NCBI GenBank assembly: GCA_036346405.1
Contig: CM070546.1
Location: forward strand, 101,810,826 to 101,874,825
Reading direction: 5' to 3'
Origin: Phyllostachys edulis
Taxonomy: Eukaryota; Streptophyta; Magnoliopsida; Poales; Poaceae
DNA length: 64,000 nucleotides
The translations under genes and the position numbers were made by a program. The notes under the pieces were generated by a model. It was not told where the DNA came from, did not search any database, and was given only the letters and a program-made list of their open reading frames with translations. Of this stretch, positions 11,229 through 22,475 are shown in pieces. Each line of letters opens with the position of its first letter. Position 1 is the stretch's first letter.

Positions 11229-11837
11229 TGACGAGGATTGTTGACCAGTCAATTATCCAAGTGTATCTTTATTCGCTTATTAATAAGTAAGCACGGTTTT
11301 ACTGGGCCCATTTAGCTTTCCAGGCCCAAGATCAATCGAACAGTTAGAAGGTGGCACTATAAAGTCTTTTCTTTAACTGTCCCCAAAAACTCCCTCCGGA
11401 GGCCCAGCAAGACCTCCTCCAAGGCTTCTTCGGGACCTCCTCAAAGACCTCTCCGAGACATCTCTAGGACCTCTCCCCCACAGAGGAGGTCCTAGAGGGC
11501 GGTTACCCACGTGCAATTAATAGCGGTTGCACGTGAAGATATCAGCGATAACTGTCATCATGAAGGGATGCGATGATTAGCGCAAAGAGGCACCACTGTA
11601 GTTAACTGCCGACACTTGTAAAACTATAAATAGCTTGGCCTGAGTGCCCTTGTAACATAGATTCACATCCAAGCCCTAATTCATGTGTATTCACAACCAT
11701 TTTCTCTGTAATCAGAGCATACTATTTACAATACACATTCCCCATTTTGAGTCCCTTGGCAAACAGATAGTACTCTCCATATTTCTTTATTATATTCTTG
11801 TTTATTCGTTCTGTAACAAGAGTTCCAGATGTCGACA
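11229..11837 (+). repeat. 5' LTR of nested Tat element
   Basis: 609 bp, starting TGACGAGGATTG and ending GTCGACA. TATAAATA lies at 11625-11632. The U3 part holds several GACCTCC/GAGGTCC words around 11400-11500. It is collinear with 19339-19970 apart from a short tandem duplication in the latter. Confidence 0.92.
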
Positions 11838-11839
11838 GT

Positions 11840-11857
11840 TGGCGCCGACCGTGGGGA
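11840..11857 (+). promoter_or_regulatory. tRNA primer-binding site
   Basis: TGGCGCCGACCGTGGGGA lies 2 bp after the 5' LTR. The TGG start and GGCGCC core fit the primer-binding sites of plant Ty3 elements. I do not assign the tRNA. Confidence 0.7.
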
Positions 11858-11970
11858 GCGCTGTCATCATCTTCGCCTACTCGATTCTGGTAATGTGTGT
11901 TGTATTTTGCTAATGAATCACAACCTTCCTGCTTGGAGAGAAGAAATCATTCTCGACATCTCTGACTACG

Positions 11971-13867
11971 ATGAAGGCATGGAAGAAAACTTCATCCTCG
12001 TGTCCAGCAACACCTATGGTTCCTCTGGGACCGTTGCTAAGGCACCGTCACCCACCGAACATTTTGCCTGCACCACCTACCGCTGTGAACGAATACTATC
12101 GCGTGCCTGTCTCCTTTGGAAGAGGAGATTCGCAAGGTCTTTGGAGCCCAGCGAACCGTGATGATCTCGCTTGGAGAGAGTATCTGGGGAGAATCTTTTA
12201 TTCACCCTACAGTACGCCTCGTCCGCTTTCTCAGAGGACGAGGGCAAGTTCACCCCCTCCGTGTGTTTCGCCGGTGATGTTCAACCCAATCCCGACAATA
12301 ATCCCGGAACGTCCGGGCAACGCCGGGAGCAGGAGGAACGGGAATTCCTCCAACGAGAGGAGGAGGCCCGACAAGCTGAGATACGTGCCACCACACAAGC
12401 ACACATCTCGCATGTCCGAGACCGCTACTTCTAAGACACCCCTGGCTCCTCAGCAAGGGCACAACTGCCGGCGATGCGTACGCCACCGCCGTGGGCGACG
12501 ATGGTAAGAGGTACAAATGCCTTACCAACCCCTATGCAGGAGGATTCCCCTGCAGAACGCGTTCGCTACTTAGCGACCGCCCTCGCACGTCCTCCGGAAG
12601 GATTAACTCCAGAGCAAGGAATGCAAGTGATGCATGCAATTGCACAGGAACTACAAGATGCGGCGGAGAACATCTCTGCCCGATCACCAACGGTTCTTTC
12701 CAAAACAGACTCGTGCCTAGAGGGATCCTCAACTAGACATCGAGGGCAGAGTCGTAATCATGATGCACCTAGTCGTCATGTCCAAGACCAAGGTGAGTGC
12801 GACACTCGTTTTTTGGGACGTAGTAGACGTCTCAAATCTCCTGTTGGTCATAATAATCATCGTAATACACGACCATGTATTCGACCTTTTGCAGGATGCA
12901 AAGCTTTTTCCCCTGGATTGAGGGACGTCACCTAGCCAAAAAGTTCAAGCCAGGGAGCATGGATACTTTCGACGGAATGCAAAACCCATCGGAATTCCTC
13001 TAAATCTACACTACCGCCATCCAAGCTGCTGAAGGCGATGATAAGGTAATGGCCAATTATATATCCACAATTTTAAAAGGTTCCACTAGGACTTGGTTAT
13101 TCAACCAACCTGAAGGATCCATACATAACTGGGAGATGCTCTGTAATGCATTGCAAAATAACTTTAAAAGTTGTTATGCAAAACTGGGGAAGGAAGACGA
13201 TTTACATCGGCTTCGTCAAACCCCCGAGGAAAACTTACGACAATTTGTGAAGCGTTTTATAGAAGTCTGTAATACTATCCCAAATATTTCTGACGACTTT
13301 GTAATTCGAGCTTTTAAACAGGCGGTGAGATACCGAAGGTTCACAGAAGATCTCAACATCAACCCGCCTAGGTCTATGTCGGAACTGTTCGACATGGCTG
13401 ATCGATACTCCGACGCCAATGATGCACTGAAATGGAATCGGATGGTGGATAAGGGGACCACTCCTCCTCAGCCAGGAATCGAGGAGGTCAAGGAAAAGAA
13501 ATCCAAGAGGTCTGAGGGCTCCACGAGCAGCGAAGGTAAATCCAAGAGAAAGGAAAAGGGGAGGTCTAAGCAATCCACCAGGGAGGTCGTGGCAATTGAC
13601 CAATGACCACCCTACGACAAGACCAAAGGTCCTTGGACTAAGAGGAGGCAGGGAGGTCGTTCAAATGACCTGACTACCCCACGGTCTACAAGTACATCCA
13701 GGAGCCAAGAGAAAGGAAAAGGGGAGGTCTAAGCAATCCACCAGGGAGGTCGTGGCAATTGACCAATGACCACCCTACGACAAGACCAAAGGTCCCTGGA
13801 CTAAGAGGAGGTAAGGAGGTCATTCAAATGACCTGACTGCCCCATGGTCTATAAGTACATCCAGGAG
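11971..13867 (+). pseudogene. Tat gag (retrotrans_gag), broken
   Basis: The capsid-like core is clearest at 13049-13606 (185 residues). It contains TRTWLFNQPEGSIHNWEMLC, then EENLRQFVKRFIEVC and FKQAVRYRRFTEDL, the retrotransposon gag (PF03732-type) pattern, followed by a Lys/Glu/Ser-rich tail. Upstream, 11971-12507 and 12474-12935 carry pieces of the N-terminal region, such as a Pro/Gln-rich stretch, in shifting frames. A 163 bp tandem duplication (13542-13867) breaks the tail. The protein would package element RNA into cytoplasmic particles. Frameshifts make it non-functional. Confidence 0.85.
13542..13867 (+). repeat. 163 bp tandem duplication in gag
   Basis: 13542-13704 and 13705-13867 are near-identical. 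Both start at CCAAGAGAAAGGAAAAGG and end near ACATCCAGGAGC. The period, 163, is not a multiple of three, so the second copy shifts the frame. It is dense in GAGGTC words. Confidence 0.88.
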
Positions 13868-14679
13868 CAGTGGACACTGGTGCTCATTGCATAAAGTCCC
13901 TGGCCATGACCTCCGCAACTGCCATACTTGGCAGAAACAGATGGAGGATTACTATGATGGGAAAGGCCCAATGCTTGTCCCACCAGAAGATTGCGGACCA
14001 CCAGAGGTCCAAGGTAATGACAAGGACACGGAAATGTCGTTCCAAAGAACGGATCACCATGTCAACGTCATTTACGGGGGTTCAGCCGCCTATACCTCTA
14101 AGCGGTACACAAATGGCATGGAGGGGCGCCAACAAATATGAAGTCCCACCGGTCGCCCGTAATACCCTAAATGGTCTCGAGACCTCCTCGACCTTCAATA
14201 AGGAGGACGTCCCAAAAGGTATGTCTACTTCTCGCAAATTACCACTAGTAGTTTCCCCTACAATAAGTAATTGCAGAATAGGGAGAGTATTAGTAGATAG
14301 CGGTAGTTCTCTAGATTTGTTATTTGTAAACACTTTAGATGAGATGCAGATCCCTCGTTCTAAAATTAAACCAATGACAAGTCCCTTCTATGGGATAGTG
14401 CCCGGTATGTCAGTTACACTAATGGAGCAAGTAGTTTTACCAGTGACCTTCGGTACAACTACTAATTTTCGAACCAAATTAATTACTTTCGAAGTAGTTG
14501 ATTTTGAGTCTGCTTATAATGCTATTTTGGGAAGACTTTCTCTAACAAAATTCATGGCAGCTACGCACCATGCCAACCAGAAGATTAAGATTTCTGGTCC
14601 AAAAGGCGTGATCGTGGTGCAAGGTGATCAGGCCGTCGCGCTTTCGTGTGATCGTAAGTCATTAGAACTTGTCGATTAG
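13868..14679 (+). pseudogene. Tat zinc knuckle and aspartic protease
   Basis: About 13873-13940, in one frame, encodes WCSLHKVPGHDLRNC, a Cys/His zinc-knuckle-like motif. 13870-14679 then carries a retropepsin: IGRVLVDSGSSLDLLF at about 14279-14326 contains the active-site motif in the form DSGSS, and AYNAILGR at about 14512-14535 is the conserved ILGR turn. The frame ends in a TAG at 14677-14679. The domain would cleave the gag-pol polyprotein. The zinc knuckle and part of the protease lead-in are in different frames. Confidence 0.82.
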
Positions 14680-16180
14680 TTGCCTCTGAAAGATCTTACT
14701 TCGGAGGATAAAGCAGAAAAGTCCGTGAAGATCAAGGCCGCTCCTCAACCTAATGAGGAGGTGAAAGTTGTACCATTCAGCCCCGATGACCAATTCAAGA
14801 CAGTCCGGATTGGCACGGGACTAAGTGAGAAATAGGAAGACGAGCTCCTCACCTTCCTCTGAGCCAAGTCAGATGTCTTTGCATGGAAGCCATCAGATAT
14901 GCCCAGGGTCCCAAGGGAGGTTATAGAGCTCAGGCTAGCCCTTCAGCCTGAGAAAAAACCAATCAAGCAAAGACTGAGATGTTTCGCCCTGGATCATCAA
15001 GAAGCTATCAGAGCAGAGCTCGATAAGCTCCTTGAAGTTGGTTTCATTCAGGAGGTTGATCACCCCGAGTGGCTTGCAAACCCGGTCCTGGTCAAGAAAT
15101 CTAATGGTAAGTGCCGCATGTGCGTTGATTTTAGCAGTTTAAATATTGCTTGCCCAAAGGATGACTTCCTTTGCCTCGCATTGATCAATTAGTTGATTGT
15201 ACTGCGGGTTGTGAACTGATGAGCTTTCTTGATGCTTATTCCGAATACCATCAGATCAACATAGCGAAAGAAGATGAAGAAAAGAGTGCCTTCATCACTC
15301 CCTTCGGTGTCTACTGCTACGTCAAGATGCCGTTTGGGTTAAAAAAACGCTAGGGCCACGTACTAGCGTTTGATGCAGAAAACCATCAGCGGTCAGCTAG
15401 GGCGTAATTTAGAGGCTTATGTAGATGACCTCGTTGTAAAAAGTAGTACTAAGAATGACCATTTGAAGGATCTCACAGAGACCTTCGAAAATATAAATAA
15501 ACATGGAATAAAGCTTAATCCTGAAAAGTGTACTTGCGGAGTTTGTTCTGGCAAATTTCTTGGTTTCCTTGTTTGTTCTCATGGGATTGAAGTTAATCCC
15601 GACAAGATTCAAGCCATCGAACAATTGCGACCACCTTCCACAGTGAAGGAGGTCCAAGCCTTAACTGGTCGAATGGCGGCTCTTAGTCGTTTTATTTCTC
15701 AATCAGGAGAACGTGGTTTACCTTTCTTTAAGGTAATCCACAAGAGTAATAAGGGGTTTCAATGGTCCGAAGAAGCTGACAAAGCCTTCGAAGGCTTAAA
15801 GGCTTATCTCTCAAATCCTCCAGTACTGGTGTCACCTTTAGAAGGTGAACATTTACTAGTTTACTTGGCAGCAACGTCAAATGTGGTCAGCACGGTACTT
15901 ATTTCACAAAGAGGAGGGTCTCAACGACCCATCTACTATGTAAGCGAGGTCTTACATGGACCAAAGGAGAGATACCCTGAGGTTCAAAAGCTAATTTATG
16001 CTCTTCTGATGACTTGCAGAAAACTTAGACATTATTTTCAATCCCACAAAATCACAGTACCTTCGTCTTTTCCTCTTGGAAACATACTCCATAATCAAGA
16101 AGTAACAGGTTGCATAGCCAAATGGGTAGTAGAACTAGGAGAATTCGATCTTCATTTTACTACCTGAACAGCCATAAAAA
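14680..16180 (+). pseudogene. Tat reverse transcriptase and RNase H
   Basis: 14899-15192 encodes the RT fingers (VGFIQEVDHPEWLANPVLVK, MCVDFSSLN), 15171-15353 continues (FLDAYSEYHQI, then PFGVYCYVKMPFGL), and 15370-16167 carries the palm motif YVDDLVVKS and the connecting RNase H region (KAFEGLKAYLSNPPVLVSPL, then a degraded YLAATSNVVSTVLI core). Three frames are needed, with a shift near 15170 and a stop at 15351-15353. The palm has the active-site pair DD. The enzyme would copy element RNA into DNA. Confidence 0.88.
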
Positions 16181-16186
16181 GTCAAG

Positions 16187-16795
16187 TTATGGCTGACTTT
16201 ATGGCTGAATGGACGAACACTGAGGATCAACCTCAAGAATGTCCAGGGCTGGACGATCATTGGACAATGTACTTTGATGGCTCCCGCTAGCTTAAAGGCT
16301 CAAGGGTTGGGATTTTGTTGATAACACCACAGGGTGATCAACTCCAATATGTCATATAGTTTCTTTTCTCTGCCACTAGCAACGTGGCAGAGTATGAAGG
16401 TCTTCTAGCTGGGCTTCGAGCAGCCAAATCCCTCGGAGTCCGTCGGCTTTTGGCGAAAGGAGATTCGCAATTAGTCGTAAACCAGGTATCAAAGGAATAC
16501 AGTACGTTCGATAAGATAATGGCTCAGTTCCTAGGTGAAGTGAGGAAGTTGGAAAAATACTTCAGGGACTTCGAAGTCCAACATATACCACGCAAGGAAA
16601 ATTCTTTAGCGGACCAGTTATCAAAATCGGGTTCCTCACGAGCGCTTGTTCCAACAGGTGTTTTTCTCAAATACCTTATAAAACCTTCAATAGAAATAGG
16701 TTCGACCACATCAGAGGTTGGGGTCATTGAGCAAGATGCGGAGTGGATAAAACCATTGACCACTTATCTCGCATCAGGGGACATTGCCCGATGAT
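16187..16795 (+). pseudogene. Second (archaeal-type) RNase H domain
   Basis: After a short tether, YFDGS at about 16270-16284 (first catalytic Asp), AEYEGLLAGLRAAKSLGVRR (16387 on) and LLAKGDSQLVVNQVSKEY, then HIPRKENSLADQLSK give the four-block archaeal-type RNase H pattern. A second RNase H of this type is a recognised trait of the Tat lineage, which supports the lineage call. A stop after the DGS block separates the parts. The domain ends at a hAT-type MITE inserted at 16796. Confidence 0.8.
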
Positions 16796-17081
16796 TAGAC
16801 TCGTTCATGGTGACTGGCCTACCGAGCCCAACGCTATCCGGTAAGCTTGGGACTCAAAACCTACCGATAGAAGCCTACCAAATTAAATTCGATAAAACCA
16901 ATTAAAAAAATGAAAATATATTTATTTAATGCTGAAAATGAATTAAATATTAGTTTTTTATTCTGAAAAAGGATTAAAATAACACTTTTAGACCGAAAAT
17001 CCTGTTTAAGGGCTAGGCCGAGCCGGCCTGATGATTTTCGACCGGGCTTTTCAAGCCCGGCCCGGCATTTGAACAGGTCTA
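16796..17081. mobile_element. hAT-type MITE, 286 bp, TSD CCGATGAT
   Basis: The ends TAGACTCGTTCA and TGAACAGGTCTA form a near-perfect 12 bp inverted repeat. The 8 bp TSD CCGATGAT lies at 16788-16795 and 17082-17089. TIR and 8 bp TSD are diagnostic of hAT. It is AT-rich inside with a GC-rich inverted repeat (GGGCTTTTCAAGCCC) near the right end. A second copy is at 63030-63339. It interrupts pol of the Tat element. Confidence 0.93.
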
Positions 17082-18206
17082 CCGATGATCCTCAACAGAA
17101 GGATAGGTTAATTCGAAAAGCACGCATGTACAAACTGGTCGAGGGATCATTGTACAGAAATGGAGCACATAGTGTTCTTATGCGTTGCATATCCCAAGAC
17201 TCCGGGATAAAATTACTAAAAGAAATACATGGGGGCTTGTGTGGTACACATGCATCCTATAGAACAATAGTTGGCGAAGCTTTTCGGCAATGATATTACT
17301 AGCCCACCGCTCTACAAGATGCCATGCACCTTGTTAAGACCTGTGAGCAATGTCAGTTCCATGCCAGACAAGTACACCAACCATCTTATCAACTACAGAC
17401 CATTCCCTTATCATGGCCTTTTTCGACTTGGAGCATTGATATAGTTGGACCACTACCACAAGCACCCAATGGGTATAAGTTCTAATTTGTGACAATCGAT
17501 ACATTCACTAAGGGGATAGAAGCTGAGCCAATCGTTCGTATAACGGCTGCAGCAGCAAAGAAATTCTTTGTACAAAACATTGTTACAAGATTTGGAGTAC
17601 CCAGTCGTCTTATCACAGAAAATGGGAGCCAATTTATTAGTGACATGTTTCAGGATTATTGTGATGAGATTGGGACTAAAATCTGCTTTGCTTCCATAGC
17701 ACATCCACAGAGTAATGGAGCAGTAGAAAGAGCCAGCGGTCAAATTATGCAAGGTATTAAACGGCGAGTTTTTAATCGCCGTAAGGCATGCTCAAAAATT
17801 GGATGGAAGAACTCTTTTTTGTTTTATGGGCATTGCGTACTACGACCAGTAGAGCAACTGGTGAAACACCATTCGCACTAGTCTACGGTGCAGAAGCAGT
17901 GCTACCTAGTGAGATTCAACTAGGATCCACACGTATAGACCTCCTAGATCAAACAAATCAATAAGATTTACATGAAGATGACGTCAATATACTAGAAGGT
18001 TTCGTCCAAGAAAACTTCATGTGGGAGACTTGGTCCTGAGGCGCATCCAGAACCAAGCCAACTTGAACGAGTTGTCCTCCAGATGGGAGGGTCCATATAC
18101 TATAGTCTCTGTCACTAGGCTAGGATCAGTTAGATTAGCTATGGAGGATGGTCGTGTTTTATCTAACACATGGAACATTGAACATCTTTGTAAATTTTAT
18201 GTATAA
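17069..18206 (+). pseudogene. Tat integrase
   Basis: 17090-17293 has the zinc-binding start (EIHGGLCGTHASYRTIV, then CEQC at about 17341-17352). The catalytic core follows: DIVGPLPQAPNG (first Asp), FVTIDTFTKGIEAE, then RLITENGSQFISDMFQDY, where the second catalytic Asp of the usual DNG motif is Glu, then SNGAVERA (the Glu). 18021-18206 is the C-terminal domain, MGDLVLRRIQNQANLNELSS to LCKFYV and a stop. Frameshifts and stops occur near 17293, 17485 and 17881. The changed catalytic residue and breaks make it inactive. Confidence 0.88.
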
Positions 18207-18521
18207 GTATTTTTTTTCTATATTATATAAATCCAGTTGTTATTTTTAATATATTGAATTTTTTCAGCATAACTTTTTTTTGTATCATTTTGCATACTTG
18301 ATCACCATTTTTTAAGTGCCTACGGTTGGTCAATTTCGCTCATGGATCGCAGTGTCTTTACGAATCAAATGACCTTAGATAGTTTTGATCTGATAGCTTG
18401 AGATGCAGATTCAGCATTTTCTTGTTCGGCTTTCGCCAGTAAATATTCTCTGTGAAGTAAATAAGGGTATAAGTTATTTATTTAAGTTAGAATCTTACGA
18501 CTAAATAATAATTTAATGTAC
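18207..18521. other. Spacer between pol and antisense gene remnant
   Basis: AT-rich spacer between pol and the antisense accessory remnant. I see no coding frame. Part of it may be the 3' end of the antisense gene. Confidence 0.5.
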
Positions 18522-19020
18522 TTACTTATCTTTTTCCTCTGCAAAAGCTTTAATCTTTTCCACCATATCAATATTGACTCTACAATATCTTTTGACAGAT
18601 GTCATGAGGTCCTGAAGATCTTTCTTGTTGGTTTTGGGAGATGAATGTTCCAGAGGAATCTCATCCTCAAATTGACCCAGCTGTACCAGACAAAAAACTC
18701 CTCTGGCTGGCACGTCAGAGATGTGTAAGAAAAGTAGTTGGAAAGTCTTTTCTTTTTTCAAAAGTTATCCTCATCTTATGTTCTTTGACATAGAAGTTAC
18801 CTTGATATATGCTTCAAGAGAAGATCACCTGAACATTGGGATTTCCTTCCATCAATCTCTTAAAGACTTTAATCCATGAAGCAAACTGACTGTCCGACCA
18901 CCTTAAACAAAGGTGGTCGAAAAGTCAATTTGGTCCGTGGATTGTTGTCTATTGTATGCTCCAACCATAGGAAGAGAAATGCCAAAGTAACATGAGTTCG
19001 TACTCATGAGAAGCTTTGAG
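18522..19020 (-). pseudogene. Antisense accessory gene remnant, domain deleted
   Basis: On the minus strand, 18761-18522 encodes ARGVFCLVQLGQFEDEIPLE and a following coil (KDLQDLMTSVKRYCRVNIDM), matching 1038-1228. Upstream, about 19020-18770, minus sequence starts with an ATG region but has lost the Transposase_28 domain seen at 9229 and 22816-23205. The gene therefore has an internal deletion. It lies antisense to pol and is preceded by a TATA box at 19069-19076. Confidence 0.65.
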
Positions 19021-19068
19021 GAAGAAAGTCTCTAAGAGGATGTTTCTTCTTCTTGCCCTTCTGGAGGT

Positions 19069-19076
19069 TATTTATA
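19069..19076 (-). promoter_or_regulatory. TATA box of antisense accessory gene (nested Tat element)
   Basis: TATAAATA on the minus strand, about 50 bp upstream of the first minus ATG near 19010 and identical to the box at 23453-23460. It points away from the LTR promoter, towards pol. Confidence 0.55.
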
Positions 19077-19338
19077 AGCCATTAGCTTACGGTGGAATTA
19101 AATAAACCAGATGGAAGTTTAATAGATGAGATTTATTAGAGTTTGTTCCTAATAAATTGCTAAAGACTAAAATGTATTTGCCCCTTCGGGAATTGCTTTC
19201 ATAAATATAATTAATGATCCTGATTCTAAAAGGAAATAGTTATTTACAACTCAAGTAAAACTATCTTCTTGACCAAGTCCAATTCTGGTTAAAAACTTCT
19301 TCAAGTAAGTTATTTTCACCTGAAGTTGAGGGACTAGC

Positions 19339-19970
19339 TGATGAGGATTGTTGACCAGTCAATTGTCCAAGTGTATCTTTATTCACTTATTAATAAGTAA
19401 ACATGGTTTTACTGGGCCCAAGTTAGCTTTCTGGGCCCAGGATTAATCGAACAGTCGGAAGGTGAGCCTATAAAGTCGTTTCTTTAACTGTCCCCGAAAA
19501 CTCCCTCCGGAGGCCCAGCAAGACCTCCTCTAGGACTTCTTCGAGACCTCCTCAAAGACCTCTCCGAGACATCACTAGGACCTCTCCCCCACAGAGGAGG
19601 TCCTAGAGGGCGGTTACCCACGTGCAATTAATAGCGGTTGCATGTGGAGACATCAGTGATAATTGTCATCACGAAGGGACACGACAATTGGCGGGAAGAG
19701 ACACGACGATTGGCGCGAAGAGACACCACCGTAGTTAACTGCCGACGCTTATAAAACTATAAATAGATTAGCCTGAGTGCCCTTGTAACATAGATTCACA
19801 TCCAAGCCCTAATCCATGTGTATTCACAGCCATTTTCCCAGTAATCAGAGCGTACTCTTTACAATACAGATTCTCTATTTTGAGTCCCTTAGCAAACAGA
19901 TAATACTCTCCATATTTCTTTATTATATTCTTGTTTGTCCGTTCTGTAACGAGAGTTCCAAACGTCAACA
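19339..19970 (+). repeat. 3' LTR of nested Tat element
   Basis: 632 bp, starting TGATGAGGATTG and ending AACGTCAACA. TATAAATA lies at 19758-19765. It has a roughly 22 bp tandem duplication (ACGA.TTGGCG.GAAGAGAC) around 19680-19725 that is absent from the 5' LTR, which accounts for the length difference. A purine-rich GTTGAGGGA tract lies just before it. Confidence 0.92.
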
Positions 19971-20736
19971 AGTGTCTTCTTCCCTCCTTCTTTACCATTT
20001 GACTCTTTTTCTGTTAACCAATTTCCCCCTTTATCGTGTTTGATAGATTTAGAGAAACTTAAAGAAAAAGTTATGGCTAAGGAAGCCATAATTTCGAAGC
20101 TCAAATAAGAATGCCAAAACAAGAACCAGTCGATCCAATACCTGACGACGAGGCACAAGGAAGTCTTTGAGACTATTGAGAAGAAGAGCAAAGGTAATCG
20201 GTTGTAGACGTGACCAGTGTACTACCCTTTTTCTAGTCGTGTGTACTAATTCTTTGGTCTACTCGTGCAGAGCAAACTCAAGCATTGAAGAGAACAAAAA
20301 AAAAACTCTTGAGTTTGAGGGTGGCAAGGAGGCAGCTTTTGGACAAAATCTTGAAGAGAAGGTCAAAACTTTCAACAAGATGCTCTTCGCTATGGGATTG
20401 AGAACGTAACTGCCCAACTTAAGATATCCCACAGAGAAGATCAACTACCTTGGCCAGCAACTCGAAGACCTCAGGAGCGTCGTCAAGACAACTAAGGAGA
20501 ACCATGTGCGGACTTTGTTTGAAGCTGTCAAAAATAGAGTTAGTTTTGCTTTGGCAAAGCTGAAGGCCTCTGACCCCACCATAAATTTCCAAGCTGTTAA
20601 GGAAGACTTCAACTGCTCACGAAATGAAGCAACTAAACTTTTCGAGGAAATGAAACCTCTCGGAAATAAGGTTGCGGAGGAAATGGAGGTCGGATCTCCA
20701 ACGCGCAGCGACCAATCTGATGGCTCCGAGAAGTAA
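19971..20736 (+). pseudogene. Tat accessory gene, 3' part (coiled coil) after the nested insertion
   Basis: The copy of the TSD (AGTGT, 19971-19975) is followed by the rest of the accessory gene. About 20050-20190 encodes a Lys/Glu-rich coiled-coil-like stretch, and 20506-20736 encodes 76 residues ending in SDGSEK and a TAA. The latter contains NFQAVKEDFNCSRNEATKLF. The composition matches the C-terminal coil seen at 1-1357. A possible polyadenylation region (TAAATAAAAC) follows the stop. Some stops break the frame between the pieces. Confidence 0.6.
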
Positions 20737-21722
20737 ATGATTGTAATATTTAGACTTTTGTAAATAAAACTTACTTTTTATCATCAATGAAGTTGTTGTT
20801 TTGTCTTCTTAAATTCACTGAGCATTCATATATTTCCTAGCCCCCGACTGCTTGTATAGTAGAAGAACTTTACTAAAGAAGCAGTAGACAAAAAAAAGGG
20901 CAATAAAAACGACCACGGTACAAAGTATATGCTGATTATGTTATAAAAAATGATCTAAGTATCACTAGGAAATCAATGTGGTCGGAACCAGCTTATGATT
21001 TCAACTAGTTTTAGATCTTTTCCATAATTGAAATACTTCGTAGTACCTTGTGTGGTTAGAAGATGTATAAGACTTGTATTGATGATAAGGAAGCATGGAA
21101 AATGTATGCAGAAATGACAAGTGAACTTGTTTATATATATTATCCAAAACTGGTCGTAAGGGTTGCTAAGAACCAGAGACTAAGAAAAACACTTCACAAA
21201 ACGTGTTCTTGCTCAAGTTCTGACTGGCAGCGAGGAGGATCGTAAGAAAAGGACCGTCGCTAGGAAGCTCCTTCCAGTGGGCAGGACCACGTGCGAAGAA
21301 GGAGAGACTTCGACTAGGAGACTTTCTGTGCCCTGACCAGTAGCCAAAATGAGAGTGGAACATAATGTTGAATGTAAGAAATGTAGTCTCTGGAAGCTTA
21401 AACATGTAAAGTACTATATGTAGTCGCTTGTGTGATGCTCCTTTTACTCGTATATTTCTTTAAGAAAAGAGTGTTGGTCGTGTGTGAAAACCATTGACTG
21501 AATGGTCACGACTAGGACCCTTATGGCGTTTGACTTATATGTCGTAGCCATATAGTAAGAGAGATCATTGAAAAGGATATCGGAGAGAATTTGGTCTTCT
21601 TCGACCAATTAGACAACAATAGTATGTAAACCAGATTATGAGACAGTCATATAAATAATATCATTTGTCAGAAAGTAAAGGAAATGTATCTTTATTAAGA
21701 AATTAAGAAATGGAAAATACAA
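20737..21722. other. Convergent 3' spacer between accessory gene and integrase
   Basis: The region lies between the stop of the + accessory gene (20736) and the minus-strand end of integrase (21723). It holds the 3' flank of both and some GGTCGT words. Short frames such as 21063-21245 show no family features. Confidence 0.5.
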
Positions 21723-22435
21723 TTATACAAAGAACTTACACAATTGGTCAATATTCCAAGAATTTGATAAAACACGCCCTTCTGACATAGCTAGTCGTAC
21801 CAAACTAGGTCTGGTGACTTCGACCACAGTGTATGGACCTTTCCATTTGGGAGAAAGTTTATTGTGATTAGCCTGGTTCTGAATTTTGTGTAGAACCAGA
21901 TCACCTACAGCTAGGCTACGAGGTTGCACCTTACGACTGTGGTATCTTCGCATAGCTTGTTGGTAAACCGCCGATCATACGAGGGCTTGGTTTCGTCATT
22001 CTTCAAGGAAATTGATGCCATCGAGCCTTTGTTGTATCTGATCGTTCTCATTGAAACAATCAATTCGAGCAAAGCCTATTTTTAGTTCTGGAGGAAGCAT
22101 GTCTTCAACACCGTAAACCAGAAAAAATGGTGTCTCACCGGTTGCACGACTGGTCGTGGTTCGAACGGCCCATAATACAGAATGATGTTCTTGAACCTAA
22201 GCTCCTGACCGTTTGATTAACTGGTCGAACACTCGGCGTTTCATCCCTTGCATTATGATACCATTGGCTCGCTCGACTATTCCATTGCTCTGCGGATGAG
22301 CGACAAAAGCGAAATGTATCTTGATACCTAGATCCTCGCAGAATTCTTGAAAATTTCTGCTAGAGAATTGGGTACCGTTATTTGTGATTATACGACTGGG
22401 TATACCAAATCATGTGATCATGTTTTTTGTGAGGA
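21723..22435 (-). pseudogene. Tat integrase, C-terminal half, truncated
   Basis: Minus 21953-21723 encodes the integrase C-terminal domain (LAVGDLVLHKIQNQANHNKL to WNIDQLCKFFV, stop). Upstream in minus frames are SNGIVERANGIIMQGMKRRV and an IITNNGTQF motif, in which the second catalytic Asp is Asn. The match to 18021-18206 of the nested element shows that they are the same lineage. Sequence stops being integrase at about 22435, within the catalytic core. There are in-frame stops. Confidence 0.85.
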
Positions 22436-22475
22436 ACGTGGTCTTTTATTATGTATTAAATTAATACATAAAGTC
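22436..22475 (-). other. LTR-like bridge at a chimeric junction
   Basis: About 40 bp containing GGTCTTTTATTATGTATTAA, also present in the minus Tat LTR at about 8800-8820. It joins the truncated integrase (to 22435) to an antisense accessory gene of another element (from 22476). I interpret it as a recombination or deletion junction. Confidence 0.4.

Larger units (their letters stand above)
11224..19975 (+). mobile_element. Complete Tat-lineage Ty3 retrotransposon with TSD AGTGT
   Basis: The 5' LTR is 11229-11837 and the 3' LTR is 19339-19970. The 5 bp TSD AGTGT lies at 11224-11228 and 19971-19975. Order inside: primer-binding site, gag, protease, RT, RNase H, archaeal-type RNase H, integrase, an antisense accessory-gene remnant, a polypurine tract and the 3' LTR. 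The second RNase H domain plus an extra gene between pol and the 3' LTR is typical of the Tat lineage. Stops and frameshifts occur in every gene, and the LTRs differ by roughly 10% by eye, so it is old and inactive. It inserted inside the accessory gene of another Tat element. Confidence 0.92.
8227..22435 (-). mobile_element. Minus-oriented Tat-lineage Ty3 element (3' part), with nested insertion
   Basis: Read on the minus strand, the order is integrase end (22435-21723), then the accessory gene in antisense (read on + from 9229 to 20736), then a polypurine-rich stretch (about 8870-8849), then an LTR starting TGATGAGGATT (8848 downward). This matches the layout of the complete Tat element nested inside it (11229-19970). 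The left LTR boundary, about 8227, is approximate and I found no clean TSD. Gag, protease, RT and the 5' LTR are missing; the copy is cut at 22435. Confidence 0.65.

Noticed and set aside
11226..19970. LTR boundaries of the nested Tat element at TGTTGACG (11226)
   Set aside because: Starting at 11226 gives no TSD. Moving to 11229 (TGACGAGG) gives the perfect TSD AGTGT and agrees with the start of the 3' LTR.
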